A stretch of 64,000 nt of DNA from Nocardioides pantholopis. GTDB taxonomy: Bacteria > Actinomycetota > Actinomycetes > Propionibacteriales > Nocardioidaceae. Below are positions 10,703-21,405 of the stretch, piece by piece. The notes beneath the pieces are model-generated. The model was given only the letters and a program-made list of their open reading frames with translations. It ran no database searches and was not told the origin of the DNA. The stretch covers positions 434,001-498,000 of the forward strand of contig NZ_CP033324.1 in the NCBI RefSeq assembly GCF_003710085.1, read 5' to 3'. Every line of letters starts with the position of its first letter. Position 1 is the first letter of the stretch. A program made the translations under genes and the position numbers.

Positions 10703-11580
10703 CCGCGTTCTGGATCCTCGCCCCGATCATGGTGATCGCCGCGCTCGGCATCCTGTTCGTCCGCAAGGCGGTGCACGCCGCGCTGCTGCTCGCGGTGGTG
10801 ATGATCAGCCTCGCGGTCCTCTACGCCGTGCTGGAGGCGCCGTTCCTCTTCGCGGTGCAGATCATCGTCTACACCGGCGCCATCTTGATGCTGTTCCTGT
10901 TCGTGGTGATGCTGGTCGGCGTCGACGCCTCCGACTCGGTCGTGGAGACCATCCGCGGCCAGCGGGTGCTGGCGATCCTCGGCGGGCTGCTCCTCGGCTC
11001 GGTCCTCGTGGTGGCGCTGAGCCAGGTCACCTTCGGGACCGTCGTGGGGCTCGAGGAGGTCAACGAGGGCGGCAACATCGAGGCGCTGGCGAACATCCTG
11101 TTCTCCCGCTACGTCTTCGCGTTCGAGACCACCAGCGCGCTGCTGATCACCGCGGCCCTCGGCGCCATGGTGCTGGCCCACCGCGAGCGGCTCACGCCGA
11201 AGCCCGGCCAGCAGGCCCTGGCCGCCCAGCGGCTGCGCGACCACGCCGAGAAGGGCACCTCGCTCGGCCCGCTGCCGGCCCCGGGCGTCTACGCCCGGCA
11301 CAACGCCGTCGGCACCCCGGCGCTGCTGCCCGACGGCACGGCCGCCGGCTCCTCGGTGAGCCGGGTGCTGGCGGCGCGCGGGACGGTGCGCTCCGCCCCG
11401 GCGCTCGCCGAGGACATCGAGCAGGTGCAGCGCTCGCTGGGCGGCGTACCGGGTGGCTCCGGGTCGCCCGGGGACACCTCCGCCGGGTCCGGGCACCACG
11501 TCGGGAACGACACCGGGCAGGACTACGGGCAGATCACCGGGCAGGACACCGGGCAGGACACCGGGGAGGGCGGCCGCTGA
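10699..11580 (+). CDS. nuoJ: NADH-quinone oxidoreductase subunit J
   Basis: Membrane subunit of complex I with five hydrophobic helices in the first ~165 residues ('[20 protein letters not shown]' region). At 293 residues it is much longer than the E. coli protein because of a hydrophilic C-terminal extension that ends in tandem Thr-Gly-Gln-Asp repeats encoded by a 12-bp tandem repeat. The stop TGA overlaps the nuoK ATG by one base. Confidence 0.94.
   Translation: MTAFWILAPIMVIAALGILFVRKAVHAALLLAVVMISLAVLYAVLEAPFLFAVQIIVYTGAILMLFLFVVMLVGVDASDSVVETIRGQRVLAILGGLLLGSVLVVALSQVTFGTVVGLEEVNEGGNIEALANILFSRYVFAFETTSALLITAALGAMVLAHRERLTPKPGQQALAAQRLRDHAEKGTSLGPLPAPGVYARHNAVGTPALLPDGTAAGSSVSRVLAARGTVRSAPALAEDIEQVQRSLGGVPGGSGSPGDTSAGSGHHVGNDTGQDYGQITGQDTGQDTGEGGR
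11510..11569 (+). repeat. 12-bp tandem repeat, five units, in the nuoJ tail
   Basis: Units ACACCGGGCAGG, ACTACGGGCAGA, TCACCGGGCAGG, ACACCGGGCAGG, ACACCGGGGAGG lie head to tail. The period is a multiple of three, so copy changes keep the frame; they encode repeats of the TGQD type at the end of NuoJ. Possible variable-number repeat between strains. Confidence 0.85.
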
Positions 11581-11882
11581 TGGACGACGTGACCCCCTTC
11601 ATCCTGCTCTCCTCGATCCTGTTCGCGATCGGCTGCGTGGGCGTCCTGACCCGGCGCAACGCCATCGTGGTGTTCATGTGCGTGGAGCTGATGCTCAACG
11701 CCTGCAACCTCGCGCTGGTGGCCTTCGCCAAGCAGCACGGCAACCTCGAGGGGCAGGTCGCGGCGTTCTTCGTCATGGTCGTGGCCGCCGCGGAGGTCGT
11801 CGTCGGGCTCGCGATCATCATGACCATCTTCCGGACGCGTCGCTCGGCCTCGGTCGACGACGCGAGCCTGCTGAAGAACTAG
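11580..11882 (+). CDS. nuoK: NADH-quinone oxidoreductase subunit K
   Basis: Small antiporter-like membrane subunit, 100 residues, three helices. The conserved glutamates of the proton path are in '[13 protein letters not shown]' and '[11 protein letters not shown]'. Starts on the last base of the nuoJ stop codon and ends 13 bases before nuoL. Confidence 0.96.
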   Translation: MDDVTPFILLSSILFAIGCVGVLTRRNAIVVFMCVELMLNACNLALVAFAKQHGNLEGQVAAFFVMVVAAAEVVVGLAIIMTIFRTRRSASVDDASLLKN

Positions 11883-11895
11883 GAGCCGCAGCCCG

Positions 11896-13818
11896 ATGTA
11901 TGCACTCTCCGAGAGCGTCCCGGTGGTGGCTCCCGCGACCGCCGACGGCGTCCAGTCGCTGCTGTGGCTCGTCGTGGCGCTGCCCCTGCTGGGCGCCGCC
12001 GTGCTGCTGCTCGGCGGCCGCGCGACCGACCGGTGGGGCCACCTGCTCGGCACCGCGACGGTGGCCGCGTCGTTCGTCGTCAGCCTGGTCCTCTTCGTCG
12101 ACCTGACCGGCCGCGAGGAGTCCGACCGGCAGGTCGTCCAGCACCTCTACGACTGGATCCAGGTCGGCCGTCTCGACGTCGGCATGGACCTGCTCTACGA
12201 CCCGCTCTCGGCGCTGTTCCTGCTGCTGATCACCGGCGTCGGCGCGCTGATCCACGTCTACTCCATCGGCTACATGGACCACGACCCGCGACGGCGCCGG
12301 TTCTTCGGCTACCTCAACCTGTTCGTGGCCTCGATGCTGCTCCTGGTGCTGGCCGAGAACTACCTGGTCCTCTTCCTCGGCTGGGAGGGCGTCGGCCTGG
12401 CGTCGTACCTGCTCATCGGCTTCTGGCAGCACAAGCCCTCCGCCGCCGCGGCGGCCAAGAAGGCATTCGTGATCAACCGGGTCGGCGACATCGGCATGGC
12501 GCTGGCGATCGCGCTGCTCTTCGTCACCTTCGGCACCACCAGCTTCTCCGGCGTCAGCGAGCTCACCGCGGGAGCCAGCGAGAGCACCCTCACCGCCGTG
12601 GGGCTGCTGCTGCTCCTGGCCGCCTGCGGCAAGTCCGCCCAGGTGCCGCTGCAGGCCTGGCTGCTCGACGCCATGGAGGGCCCTACGCCGGTCTCTGCGC
12701 TGATCCACGCGGCGACCATGGTCACCGCCGGCGTCTACCTGGTCGTGCGCTCGAACTTCGTCTTCGACCTCGCCCCGCACGCCCAGACCGCGGTGGTCGT
12801 CGTCGCCACGGTCACGCTGCTGTGGGGCGCGATCATCGGCTGCGCCAAGGACGACATCAAGAAGGTGCTGGCCGGCTCCACGATGAGCCAGATCGGCTAC
12901 ATGATGCTGGCCGCGGGCCTCGGCCCCGCCGGATACGCGTTCGCGATCTTCCACCTGCTGACCCACGGGTTCTTCAAGGCGAACATGTTCCTGGGCGCCG
13001 GCTCGGTGATGCACGGCATGAACGACGAGGTCGACATGCGCCGCTACGGCGCGCTGCGCCACGCCATGCCGGTCACGTTCCTGACCTTCGCGATGGGCTA
13101 CCTCGCGATCATCGGCTTCCCGGGCTTCTCCGGCTTCTGGTCCAAGGACAAGATCATCGAGACCGCCCTGGCCGAGAACTGGCTGGTCGGGCTGCTCGCG
13201 CTCCTCGGCGCCGGGATCACCGGGTTCTACATGACCCGGCTGATGCTGCTCACGTTCTTCACCAGCAAGCGCTGGAAGGAGGACGCCCACCCCCACGAGT
13301 CGCCCTCGGTGATGACCGGCCCGCTGGTCGTACTGGCCGCGCTCTCGGTCCTCGGCGGGGTGCTGCTGCTCGGCGGGTGGATCGAGAGCTGGCTGGCCCC
13401 GGTGGTCGGCGAGGTCGCCCACCACGACGCGCCGCTGCCGGCGCTGGCGGTCACCGCGCTCGTGGTCGTCGTGGTCGCCTGCGGCGTGGCTGCGGCCTGG
13501 TTCCTGGTCGGGCGGCGCGATGTCCCGGTGACCGCGCCGCGGGAGGTCTCCCTGGCCACCCGCGCGGCCCGGGCGGACCTCTACGGCGACGCCATCAACG
13601 ACACCCTGGTCGTCCGGCCCGGCGGGGCGCTGGTCCGCGACCTGGTCGTCGGCGACCGGGTCGGGGTGGACGGTCTGTTCACCGGCGGCGCCCGCGTCGT
13701 GGGCGGCCTCGGCGGCCTGCTGCGGCGCACCCAGAACGGTTTCGTGCGCTCCTACGCCCTCTCCGTCCTCGGCGGCTCCGTGCTCGTCGTGCTGGCCCTC
13801 CTGGCGGTGAACCTGTGA
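11896..13818 (+). CDS. nuoL: NADH-quinone oxidoreductase subunit L
   Basis: The largest proton-pumping antiporter-like subunit. 640 residues with many helices; '[20 protein letters not shown]' and '[19 protein letters not shown]' are the family's conserved proton-channel segments, and the long C-terminal lateral helix region follows. The gap to nuoM is 52 bases with no feature beyond a CGCTTCGCTCCGCTCC-type low-complexity stretch. Confidence 0.96.
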   Translation: MYALSESVPVVAPATADGVQSLLWLVVALPLLGAAVLLLGGRATDRWGHLLGTATVAASFVVSLVLFVDLTGREESDRQVVQHLYDWIQVGRLDVGMDLLYDPLSALFLLLITGVGALIHVYSIGYMDHDPRRRRFFGYLNLFVASMLLLVLAENYLVLFLGWEGVGLASYLLIGFWQHKPSAAAAAKKAFVINRVGDIGMALAIALLFVTFGTTSFSGVSELTAGASESTLTAVGLLLLLAACGKSAQVPLQAWLLDAMEGPTPVSALIHAATMVTAGVYLVVRSNFVFDLAPHAQTAVVVVATVTLLWGAIIGCAKDDIKKVLAGSTMSQIGYMMLAAGLGPAGYAFAIFHLLTHGFFKANMFLGAGSVMHGMNDEVDMRRYGALRHAMPVTFLTFAMGYLAIIGFPGFSGFWSKDKIIETALAENWLVGLLALLGAGITGFYMTRLMLLTFFTSKRWKEDAHPHESPSVMTGPLVVLAALSVLGGVLLLGGWIESWLAPVVGEVAHHDAPLPALAVTALVVVVVACGVAAAWFLVGRRDVPVTAPREVSLATRAARADLYGDAINDTLVVRPGGALVRDLVVGDRVGVDGLFTGGARVVGGLGGLLRRTQNGFVRSYALSVLGGSVLVVLALLAVNL

Positions 13819-13870
13819 CGAATCGCCCCCTGCTCCTGATCGCTTCGCTCCGCTCCGAACGAGGACGCCG

Positions 13871-15430
13871 ATGAACGACTTCCCCTGGCTCACGGTGCTG
13901 GTGGCGATCCCGCTCGTGGGCGCCGCCGTGGTGCCGTTCCTGCCTCGCACCTCCCCGGCCCTGGCGAAGCAGGTCGGCGTGGCGGTCTCGCTGGTCACCC
14001 TCGCGGTGGCGGTCGCGGTGGCGCTCCAGTTCGACGTCGACGGCGGCATGCAGCTGGAGGAGGACCACAGCTGGATCGAGGCGTTCGGCGTCCACTACGC
14101 CCTCGGCGTCGACGGCCTCGGGCTGCTCCTGATCCTGCTCACCGCGGTGCTGGTCCCGGTCGTCCTCGTCGGCGCCTGGCACGACGGCGACGCGCACCCG
14201 TCCTCGTTCGTGGCCTGGACGCTGGCCCTCGAGGGGCTCTCGCTCGCGGTCTTCGCGGCCACCGACGTGTTCCTCTTCTACGTCGTCTTCGAGGCGACGC
14301 TGATCCCGGCGTACTTCCTGATCGGCGGCTTCGGCCGCGCCGGCCGCTCGGCCGCCGCTCTCAAGTTCCTGATGTTCCAGCTCGCCGGCGGGCTGGTGCT
14401 GCTGGGCTCGGTGATCGGGCTCTACGTCGTCTCCGCGGACGCCGGGACCCCGTCGTACCTGCTCTCCGACCTCGCCGAGCTCGACATCTCCACCGACGCC
14501 GGCCGCTGGCTGTTCGCCGGGTTCTTCATCGCGTTCGCGGTCAAGGCCCCGCTGTTCCCGCTGCACACCTGGCTGGCCGACACCACCGAGAACGCCACGC
14601 CCGGCACCAGCATCCTGCTGGTCTGCGTGCTCGACAAGATCGGCACCTTCGGGATGCTGCGCTTCTGCCTGGGGCTGTTCCCCGAGGCCTCGCAGTGGGC
14701 CACCCCGCTCGTGGTCACGCTCGCGCTGATCTCGATCGTGTACGGCGCGCTGCTGGCGATCGGCCAGGACGACGTGCTGCGGCTCATCGGGCTGACCTCG
14801 CTGAGCCACTTCGGGTTCATCACGCTCGGCATCTTCGTGTTCAGCAGCCAGGGCGGCTCCGGCTCGATCCTGTACATGGTCAACCACGGCCTCGGCACCG
14901 CCGCGCTGTTCCTGGTGGCCGGCTACCTGATCCGGCGCCGCGGCACCACGCTGATCAGCGAGATGGGCGGCATCGAGAAGGCCACCCCGCTGCTGGCCGG
15001 GCTGTTCCTGGTGGCCGGCCTGGCGACGCTGAGCCTGCCCGGCCTGAGCCCGTTCATCTCCGAGTTCCTGGTGATCATCGCGGCCTTCGACTACCACTGG
15101 TTCGTGGGCGCGGTCGCCGTGACCGGCATCGTGCTGGCCGCGATCTACGTGCTGTGGACCTACCAGCGGATCATGACCGGGCCCGACACCCGTCCCGAGG
15201 CCCTCCCCGAAGACATGGCCCCCGGCGCGCGCCGGGACCTGGGACTCCGGGAGGTGCTCGCGGTCGCCCCGCTCATGGTCGGTCTGGTGCTCTTCGGGTT
15301 CTACCCGGCGCCGCTGCTCGACGTCAGCAACCCCGCGATCGACTCGCTGCTGGAGCACGTGGGGGTCAGTGACGACCCGCCGACGGTCGCCGACGGCGGG
15401 GACCACGGGACCGAGGAAGGCGGACACTGA
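13871..15430 (+). CDS. nuoM: NADH-quinone oxidoreductase subunit M
   Basis: Second antiporter-like proton-pumping subunit, 519 residues. The glutamate-bearing helix 'FLFYVVFEATLIPAYFLIG' and 'PLHTWLADTTENATPGTSI' are typical. Ends with a short hydrophilic tail and overlaps nuoN by one base (TGATG). Confidence 0.96.
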   Translation: MNDFPWLTVLVAIPLVGAAVVPFLPRTSPALAKQVGVAVSLVTLAVAVAVALQFDVDGGMQLEEDHSWIEAFGVHYALGVDGLGLLLILLTAVLVPVVLVGAWHDGDAHPSSFVAWTLALEGLSLAVFAATDVFLFYVVFEATLIPAYFLIGGFGRAGRSAAALKFLMFQLAGGLVLLGSVIGLYVVSADAGTPSYLLSDLAELDISTDAGRWLFAGFFIAFAVKAPLFPLHTWLADTTENATPGTSILLVCVLDKIGTFGMLRFCLGLFPEASQWATPLVVTLALISIVYGALLAIGQDDVLRLIGLTSLSHFGFITLGIFVFSSQGGSGSILYMVNHGLGTAALFLVAGYLIRRRGTTLISEMGGIEKATPLLAGLFLVAGLATLSLPGLSPFISEFLVIIAAFDYHWFVGAVAVTGIVLAAIYVLWTYQRIMTGPDTRPEALPEDMAPGARRDLGLREVLAVAPLMVGLVLFGFYPAPLLDVSNPAIDSLLEHVGVSDDPPTVADGGDHGTEEGGH

Positions 15431-17013
15431 TGGAGTTCATCAAGCCCACCATCGAGTACGCCGAGCTGTGGCCGCTGATCGTGGTCCTCGTCGTCGCCTG
15501 CCTCGGCGTGGTCGTCGAGGCCGCGCTGCCCCGCGAGCGGCGGCACCCGGTGCAGGTCGGGCTGGCGCTGGCCGGCCTGGTCGCGGCGCTGGTCGGGACC
15601 GTGCTGGTCGGGACCGGCCTGGACAAGGTCGGCGGCGGCCGCGGGCTGGTCACCGCCGGCGGCACGATCGCCGTCGACGGCCCCAGCGTCTTCCTCTGGG
15701 GTCTGGTGCTGGTCTTCGCGATCGCCGGCGTGCTGCTCTTCGCCGAGCGCCGCCTGGAGGGCGGGGTGTCGGCGTTCGCGGGCCAGGCCGCCGCGCTCCC
15801 CGGCACCGACGCGGAGCGGCAGGCCTCCACCAAGGGCCTGGACCACACCGAGGTCTACCCGCTGCTGATGTTCGCGGTCGGCGGCATGATGCTCTTCCCG
15901 GCGGCCAACGACCTGCTCACGATGTTCGTGGCCCTCGAGGTGCTCTCGCTGCCGCTGTACCTGCTGTGCGGGCTCGCCCGCCGTCGCCGGCTGCTGAGCC
16001 AGGAGGCGGCGATGAAGTACTTCCTGCTCGGCGCGTTCTCCTCGGGCTTCTTCCTCTACGGCGTCGCGCTCGTCTACGGCTACGCCGGGTCGATGCAGCT
16101 GGAGCGGATCAACGAGGCAGTCCGCAACGAGACCGGGAACCAGACACTGCTCCTGGTCGGCATCGGGATGCTGTCGGTCGGCCTGCTGTTCAAGATCGGC
16201 GCCGCGCCGTTCCACTCCTGGACCCCCGACGTCTACCAGGGCGCCCCGACCGCGGTGACGGCCTTCATGGCCGCCTGCACCAAGATCGCCGCCTTCGGCG
16301 CGCTGATGCGGCTGTTCTACGTCGGCTTCGGCGCCGAGCAGTGGAACTGGCAGCCGATGCTGTGGCTGGTCGCGATCCTGACCATGGTCCTCGGCGCGGT
16401 GCTCGCGGTCACCCAGACCGACGTGAAGCGGATGCTGGCGTACTCGGCGATCGCCCACACCGGCTTCCTGCTCACCGGCGTGCTCGGCGCCCAGGGCGCC
16501 GACGCGCTGGCCGACGGCGAGATCACCTCGATGCAGTCGGTGCTGTTCTACCTGGCCACCTACAGCTTCGCGACCGTCGGCGCGTTCGCCGTGATCACGC
16601 TGGTCCGCGACGCGGGCGGCGAGGCCACCTCGTTCCCGCGCTGGGCCGGCCTGGGCCGACGCTCGCCGCTGGTCGCCGGGGCGTTCGCGTTCTTCCTGCT
16701 CTCGATGGCCGGCATCCCGCTGACGGCGGGCTTCGTCGGCAAGTGGGCGGTCTTCACTGTCGCGATGTCGGCGGGCGCCTGGCCGGTGGTCGCGGTGGCG
16801 ATCGGGTGCAGCGTGGTGACGATCTACTTCTACGTGCGCCACATCCGGCTGATGTTCTTCACCGATCCCGAGCCGGAGGTCGGTGTCGTCACCAGGTCCT
16901 CCCCGCTGACCACCGCCACTATCGTGGTGGCGGTGCTCGGCACGCTCCTGCTGGGCGTCGTGCCCGGCCCCGTGCTCGATCTCGCGGCCGATGCGGGACA
17001 ATTCCTCAGGTGA
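15430..17013 (+). CDS. nuoN: NADH-quinone oxidoreductase subunit N
   Basis: Third antiporter-like subunit and last of the 14 nuo genes; 527 residues. Conserved segments include 'TMFVALEVLSLPLYLLCGL' and 'PFHSWTPDVYQGAPTAVTAF'. Its stop overlaps the GTG of the following polyprenyl synthase by four bases, so that gene is probably translated from the nuo transcript. Confidence 0.96.
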   Translation: MEFIKPTIEYAELWPLIVVLVVACLGVVVEAALPRERRHPVQVGLALAGLVAALVGTVLVGTGLDKVGGGRGLVTAGGTIAVDGPSVFLWGLVLVFAIAGVLLFAERRLEGGVSAFAGQAAALPGTDAERQASTKGLDHTEVYPLLMFAVGGMMLFPAANDLLTMFVALEVLSLPLYLLCGLARRRRLLSQEAAMKYFLLGAFSSGFFLYGVALVYGYAGSMQLERINEAVRNETGNQTLLLVGIGMLSVGLLFKIGAAPFHSWTPDVYQGAPTAVTAFMAACTKIAAFGALMRLFYVGFGAEQWNWQPMLWLVAILTMVLGAVLAVTQTDVKRMLAYSAIAHTGFLLTGVLGAQGADALADGEITSMQSVLFYLATYSFATVGAFAVITLVRDAGGEATSFPRWAGLGRRSPLVAGAFAFFLLSMAGIPLTAGFVGKWAVFTVAMSAGAWPVVAVAIGCSVVTIYFYVRHIRLMFFTDPEPEVGVVTRSSPLTTATIVVAVLGTLLLGVVPGPVLDLAADAGQFLR

Positions 17014-18005
17014 GCTCCAGCCTGGCCCTGCCCGTCACCGATCCCGCGCTCGAGGCGCGGCTGCGTGAGCGCCTCGCGGTCGTCGAGAAGGCCCTCTACG
17101 GCCATGTCCAGAGTCGGTTCCCCTACGTCACCGAGGCGGCCAGCCACCTCCTCGACGCCGGCGGCAAGCGGTTCCGCCCGCTGCTGGTGCTGCTGGCGGC
17201 CGAGGCGGGGGAGCACCCCGCGGCGGAGGAGGTCGTCACCGCGGCCTGCGTCGTCGAGGTGACCCACCTCGGCTCGCTGTACCACGACGACGTCATGGAC
17301 GAGGCCGCGCTGCGCCGCGGCGCCGACTCGGCCAACGCCCGGTGGGACAACCACGTAGCGATCCTCACCGGCGACTTCCTCTTCGCCCGGTCCTCCGAGC
17401 TGACCGCGACCCTCGGCGCGGACGCCGTGCGGATCCAGGCCGAGACGTTCACCCGGCTGGTCGAGGGCCAGATCATGGAGACGGTCGCGCCCGGTCCGGA
17501 CGAGGACCCGCTGGCTCACTACCTGGAGGTCGTGGCCGGCAAGACCGGCTCCCTGATCGCCACCTCGGCCCGCTACGGCGCCCGCTTCGGCGGCGCCAGC
17601 CGCGAGGTCGAGGAAGCGCTCACGGCCTACGGCGAGATCGTCGGCGGCGCCTTCCAGCTCTCCGACGACATCCTCGACATCGCCTCGGAGTCCGAGGAGT
17701 CCGGCAAGGTGGCCGGCACCGACCTGCGCGAGGGCGTGCCGACCCTGCCGGTGCTGATGGCGCGGGCCTCCACCGACCCCGCCGACGCCCGGCTCCTGGA
17801 GCTGCTGGACGCCGACCTCGCCGACGACGCGCTGCACGCGGAGGCCCTGGAGCTGCTGCGCCGGCACCCGGCCATGGACCAGGCCCGGGCCTACGTCGTG
17901 GCCCGCGCCGAGCAGGCCAAGGCCCAGCTCGACGTGCTGCCGCCCGGGCCGGTGCGCTCGGCCCTGGAGTCGTTCGCCGACATCGTCGCGGTCCGCTCGG
18001 CCTGA
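17010..18005 (+). CDS. Polyprenyl diphosphate synthase (menaquinone side chain)
   Basis: Trans-prenyltransferase that elongates farnesyl- or geranylgeranyl-diphosphate with isopentenyl diphosphate. 331 residues. The first aspartate-rich motif is 'HDDVMDEAALRRG' (DDxxD), the second 'LSDDILDIA'; 'GGKRFRPLLVLL' is the substrate-binding Arg loop. Coupled by a 4-base overlap to nuoN and in the same cluster as menG, it most likely makes the isoprenoid tail of menaquinone. The chain length (C35, C40 or C45) cannot be read from sequence. Confidence 0.93.
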   Translation: MSSSLALPVTDPALEARLRERLAVVEKALYGHVQSRFPYVTEAASHLLDAGGKRFRPLLVLLAAEAGEHPAAEEVVTAACVVEVTHLGSLYHDDVMDEAALRRGADSANARWDNHVAILTGDFLFARSSELTATLGADAVRIQAETFTRLVEGQIMETVAPGPDEDPLAHYLEVVAGKTGSLIATSARYGARFGGASREVEEALTAYGEIVGGAFQLSDDILDIASESEESGKVAGTDLREGVPTLPVLMARASTDPADARLLELLDADLADDALHAEALELLRRHPAMDQARAYVVARAEQAKAQLDVLPPGPVRSALESFADIVAVRSA

Positions 18006-18022
18006 GCCCAGCGGCCCGGCGG

Positions 18023-18933
18023 CTACGCCGCCGTGCTGGCCTGGGCGATCAGCCGCAGCTGGCGCCGGTGGTGGCTCAGGGCCTCGACCGTGAACACCAT
18101 CAGCGCGATCCAGACCAGCGCGAAGCCGGCCCAGCGCCCGGGCGGCATGTCCTCGCCCAGCAGGAACACGCCGACGGCGAACTGCAGCACCGGGGTGATG
18201 TACTGCAGCAGCCCGAGGCTCACCATCGTGACCCGGGTGGCGGCCGCGCCGAAGCAGATCAGCGGCGCCGCGGTGACGACGCCGAGGGTGAGGAACAGCA
18301 GCGAGTGGCCGATGCCCTCGGTGCCGAAGCTGGAGCCGCCGGTCAGCATCAGCCAGCCGACGTACGCCGCCGCGACCGGCCCGAGCACAGCGGTCTCCAG
18401 GGCCAGGCTCTCGATGGCGCCGGCGTTGGCTGTCTTCTTCAGCAGCCCGTAGGTGCCGAAGGACAGCGCCAGGACCAGCGCCACCCACGGCAGCCGGCCG
18501 TAGTCCCAGGTCAGCACCCCGACCGCCGCACCGGCCACCCCCATCGCCCCCACTGCAGCGGGCGCAGCCGCTCGCCGAGCAGCAGCACGCCGATCAGGAC
18601 CGTGACCAGCGGGTTGATGAAGTAGCCCAGCGAGGCCTCCACCACGCGGCCGTTGTTGACGCCCCAGATGTAGACGCCCCAGTTGACGCTGATCAGGGCC
18701 GCTGCCAGCGTGAGCAGGCCGAGCAGCCGCCGGTCCCCGGCGAGCGCCCGGAACCGCGCGGTGCGGCGCAGCGCCACGACCAGCAGGCCCATCGTGACCG
18801 CCGACCACAGCACCCGGTGCGCCAGGATCTCGACGGCCCCGGCGGGCTCGAGGAGCGGGAAGTAGAGCGGGAAGGCCCCCCACATGACGTACGCCGCCGC
18901 GCCGAGCAGGAGGCCACGGCGGGGGTCGGACAC
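18023..18933 (-). pseudogene. rarD: RarD/EamA-family permease, frame broken by a one-base deletion
   Basis: EamA-fold transporter of the RarD (chloramphenicol-sensitive protein) type. The N-terminal half ('GLLLGAAAYVMWGAFPLYF', 'NWGVYIWGVNNGRVVEASLG', 'GERLRPLQWG') is in one frame from GTG 18933; the C-terminal half ('GVLTWDYGRLPWVALVLALS' to 'QASTAA') is in another. The switch falls at a run of five Cs (five Gs on the coding strand) at 18547-18551; six would restore a 303-residue protein. Both halves are well conserved, so this is more likely a sequencing slip than decay. Substrate unknown. Confidence 0.85.
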
Positions 18934-18950
18934 CTCAGGAGGATAGGTGC

Positions 18951-21260
18951 TCAGTTCACCCGGACCCGCATCGTGCCGTGGACCGGGTTCCGGCTCAGCA
19001 CCCGGATCCGGGTGCCGCTGCCGGCGACCAGCGTGCTGTGGGTCGGGTTCGCGGGGTCCCAGTAGCGCTCGGGATCGCTGTCGTCGAAGACCGACGGCTG
19101 CACCCGGGTGCGGGCCCGCAGCGTGGACGTGCCGTCCGGCCAGCCCTGCTCGGTGAGCGTCCAGGGCGTCGTCAGCCCGAGCCCGAAGGTGGCGTCGGAG
19201 GTCTGGATCCGGTTCCGCGCGACCCGGCCGTCGGACCAGGTCAGCGGCTGCGGCATCGCGTCGACCGGCAGGGCCGCGCCGCCCCCGGGGTGCTGGCTGG
19301 TGTTGTTGTCGGCGTAGCGGCCGTTGACGTACCAGACCAGCAGGCCGTCCTGGTAGGGGAAGCGCTGCACGGTGTTGTACCTCTCCGGCGTCCAGTACGG
19401 GAAGTGCAGCGGCCCCTCGCGCAGCGCCACGTCGTAGCCGCCGTAGACCCGGTTCTCGGCCAGGTAGTAGTGCGAGTACGTCGTCTCGTGCTGCCCGTCG
19501 GTGACGACCACGAAGCCGTCGCGGGTCCACCCCGGGGCGCCGTCCTCGACGTCGGTGGCGAGCACGGTCCCCGGGTCCCCGGTGACGGCGATGTCGTCGA
19601 CCCGGAGGCCGAGCAGGTGCAGCGCCTGGTCGGTGACCGTCCGGAAGCGCACCCGCACCGAGCGGCCGGCGTACGCCGCGAGGTCGGCGGTGAGCCCGAC
19701 CCAGGCGCCGTCGGTGCTGCCGGTGATGCCGTGGCGGGGGTCGCCGGGCTCGGACCGGTCGGTCTCCAGGGCGGTCCAGGTCGCGCCGTCGTCGGCGGAG
19801 ACCTCCACGTAGGCCCAGTCGTAGCCGGCCTCGATCTCGTAGCTGGCCCGGGCGGTGAGCTCGCCGCCGCTCGGGACCGTGAACGCGGGGCTGGTGACGG
19901 TGGCGGTGCGGTTGTCGCCGGCGCCGGAGTAGAGCTGGCGGCGGCCCGAGGCCGCCGGGCCGACGTCGGTCTGCTCGGTGCCGGGCGGCAGCTCGACCAG
20001 CACCGCCTGGGACTTCTTCGTGGCGTGGAAGGCCGGCCCGAGGTCGACGGTGGCGGAGTCCCCGGCGGCGACGACCGTGTGGTCGAGCCACCCGAGCTGG
20101 AGCTTCTCGTGGGCGCCGAGGTGGCTGGGCGTGGTGCCGATGGTGTCGGTGCCGTGGTTGAGCCAGGAGCCGTGGCTCATCAGGTTCCAGAAGCCGGTGC
20201 CGTTCTCGGCGCCGAGGGTGTCGTAGTAGTCGGCCAGCCCGAGGTCGTGGCCGAACTCGTGGGCGAAGACGCCGAGCGCGCCGTTCTCCGGCTCGGTCGT
20301 GTACTCCCGGATCCAGATGCCGGTCTCGCCGATCTGCACGCCGCCGAACGGCGCTGCCTCGGGACCGTCGGTGCCGGTCGGGTTCGCCGCCGAGCGGTGC
20401 GAGCCGATCGTCCACGGCGGGGCGCCGCTCTCCTCGCCGGGGCCGGCGTGGATGGCCTGGAAGTGGTCGACGTAGCCGTCCGGCTCGGCGAAGACGCCGT
20501 CGCCGTCGTGGTCGTAGCGGTCCCAGGCGTCGAACCGCTCCAAGTAGGTCCGGATCTGGGCCGGCGTCCGGCCGGCGGCCACCTGCGCGTCGTACCAGGC
20601 GGTCGCGGTGTCGCCGATGTAGCGGGTGAGGTCCTCGAGGGTCTCGGTGGTGCCGTAGCTGGCCTCGTGGAACGGGACCTGCACCCAGTCGCTGACGTCG
20701 CCGCGCAGGTCGAAGCGGCCGCTGGACATCTCCCGGTACAGGTCGCGCATCGACTCCCCGCGCTGCGCACGCAGGCCGTCGAAGAGCATGTCGCGGTAGT
20801 GCTCGCGGTCGAAGTCCTCGACCCAGTAGCTGCTGTTGTCCAGCTTCGTGGGCTCCGGGATCTCGTTGTGCAGCGGCCCGGCGGGGGCGTCGGGGAAGCG
20901 CGGGTCGGTCTGGTCGCCGAACTCGACGAGGAACGACAGCAGCTGCGAGGTGTCCTGGACGCCGTGCTCGACCCACTGCCCGGGGGCGACGCGCACCGAG
21001 CGTGAGGAGCCGCGTCGCTGGACCGCGGCCTTGCCGCGGGCCACGAGCTCGCTGGCCCGCTCCCGCAGGGCCCGGCGGCGCTCCTCGAGGTGGTCGGTGC
21101 GGTCGTCGGGTCGGCGGGTGGCGGCCTCGGCGGTGCGCTGGTCGGCGTACGCCGCGGTGGTGGTCCCGGCGGGCTCAGCCGCCGCGGGGCCGGCCCCGGC
21201 GCCGGCCGTGAGGGCCAGGCCCGCCACCACGGCCACGGTGCTCGCGATGCGTCGGTTCAC
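18951..21260 (-). CDS. Secreted M6-family metalloprotease (immune inhibitor A-like)
   Basis: Zinc endopeptidase exported from the cell. From GTG 21260, with GGAGG just upstream, it has 769 residues: a signal peptide (Arg-rich start, hydrophobic core, Ala-x-Ala region near residue 28), a propeptide-like charged helix, then the catalytic domain with 'HEFGHDLGLAD' starting at residue 334, where H334, E335 and H338 are the zinc/catalytic residues. The second half is beta-rich and resembles the immune-inhibitor-A accessory domain. Expressed separately from rarD, which follows 17 bases downstream on the same strand. Confidence 0.92.
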   Translation of the reverse strand: MNRRIASTVAVVAGLALTAGAGAGPAAAEPAGTTTAAYADQRTAEAATRRPDDRTDHLEERRRALRERASELVARGKAAVQRRGSSRSVRVAPGQWVEHGVQDTSQLLSFLVEFGDQTDPRFPDAPAGPLHNEIPEPTKLDNSSYWVEDFDREHYRDMLFDGLRAQRGESMRDLYREMSSGRFDLRGDVSDWVQVPFHEASYGTTETLEDLTRYIGDTATAWYDAQVAAGRTPAQIRTYLERFDAWDRYDHDGDGVFAEPDGYVDHFQAIHAGPGEESGAPPWTIGSHRSAANPTGTDGPEAAPFGGVQIGETGIWIREYTTEPENGALGVFAHEFGHDLGLADYYDTLGAENGTGFWNLMSHGSWLNHGTDTIGTTPSHLGAHEKLQLGWLDHTVVAAGDSATVDLGPAFHATKKSQAVLVELPPGTEQTDVGPAASGRRQLYSGAGDNRTATVTSPAFTVPSGGELTARASYEIEAGYDWAYVEVSADDGATWTALETDRSEPGDPRHGITGSTDGAWVGLTADLAAYAGRSVRVRFRTVTDQALHLLGLRVDDIAVTGDPGTVLATDVEDGAPGWTRDGFVVVTDGQHETTYSHYYLAENRVYGGYDVALREGPLHFPYWTPERYNTVQRFPYQDGLLVWYVNGRYADNNTSQHPGGGAALPVDAMPQPLTWSDGRVARNRIQTSDATFGLGLTTPWTLTEQGWPDGTSTLRARTRVQPSVFDDSDPERYWDPANPTHSTLVAGSGTRIRVLSRNPVHGTMRVRVN

Positions 21261-21349
21261 AGTTCCTCCGGAGGTCAGGCCGCTGCGCCGGGGCGACGGG
21301 CGGGGTGCTGTCGAACTCCATCAGGTCCGGACCGCTCCGGACAGCAGAA

Positions 21350-21373
21350 GGCCCCCGCCGGTCGGCGGGGGCC
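21350..21373 (-). terminator. Terminator downstream of korB
   Basis: Perfect 10-bp stem GGCCCCCGCC / GGCGGGGGCC with the tetraloop GGTC, 33 bases after the korB stop and before the M6 protease leader. Confidence 0.75.
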
Positions 21374-21405
21374 CTGCGTGGTCTAGCGCGGTTCGTCGGG
21401 TCGGC

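Noticed and set aside
13819..13870. Low-complexity CGCTTCGCTCCGCTCC stretch between nuoL and nuoM as a regulatory element
   Set aside because: Too short, with no palindrome or promoter features; likely a plain intercistronic spacer.
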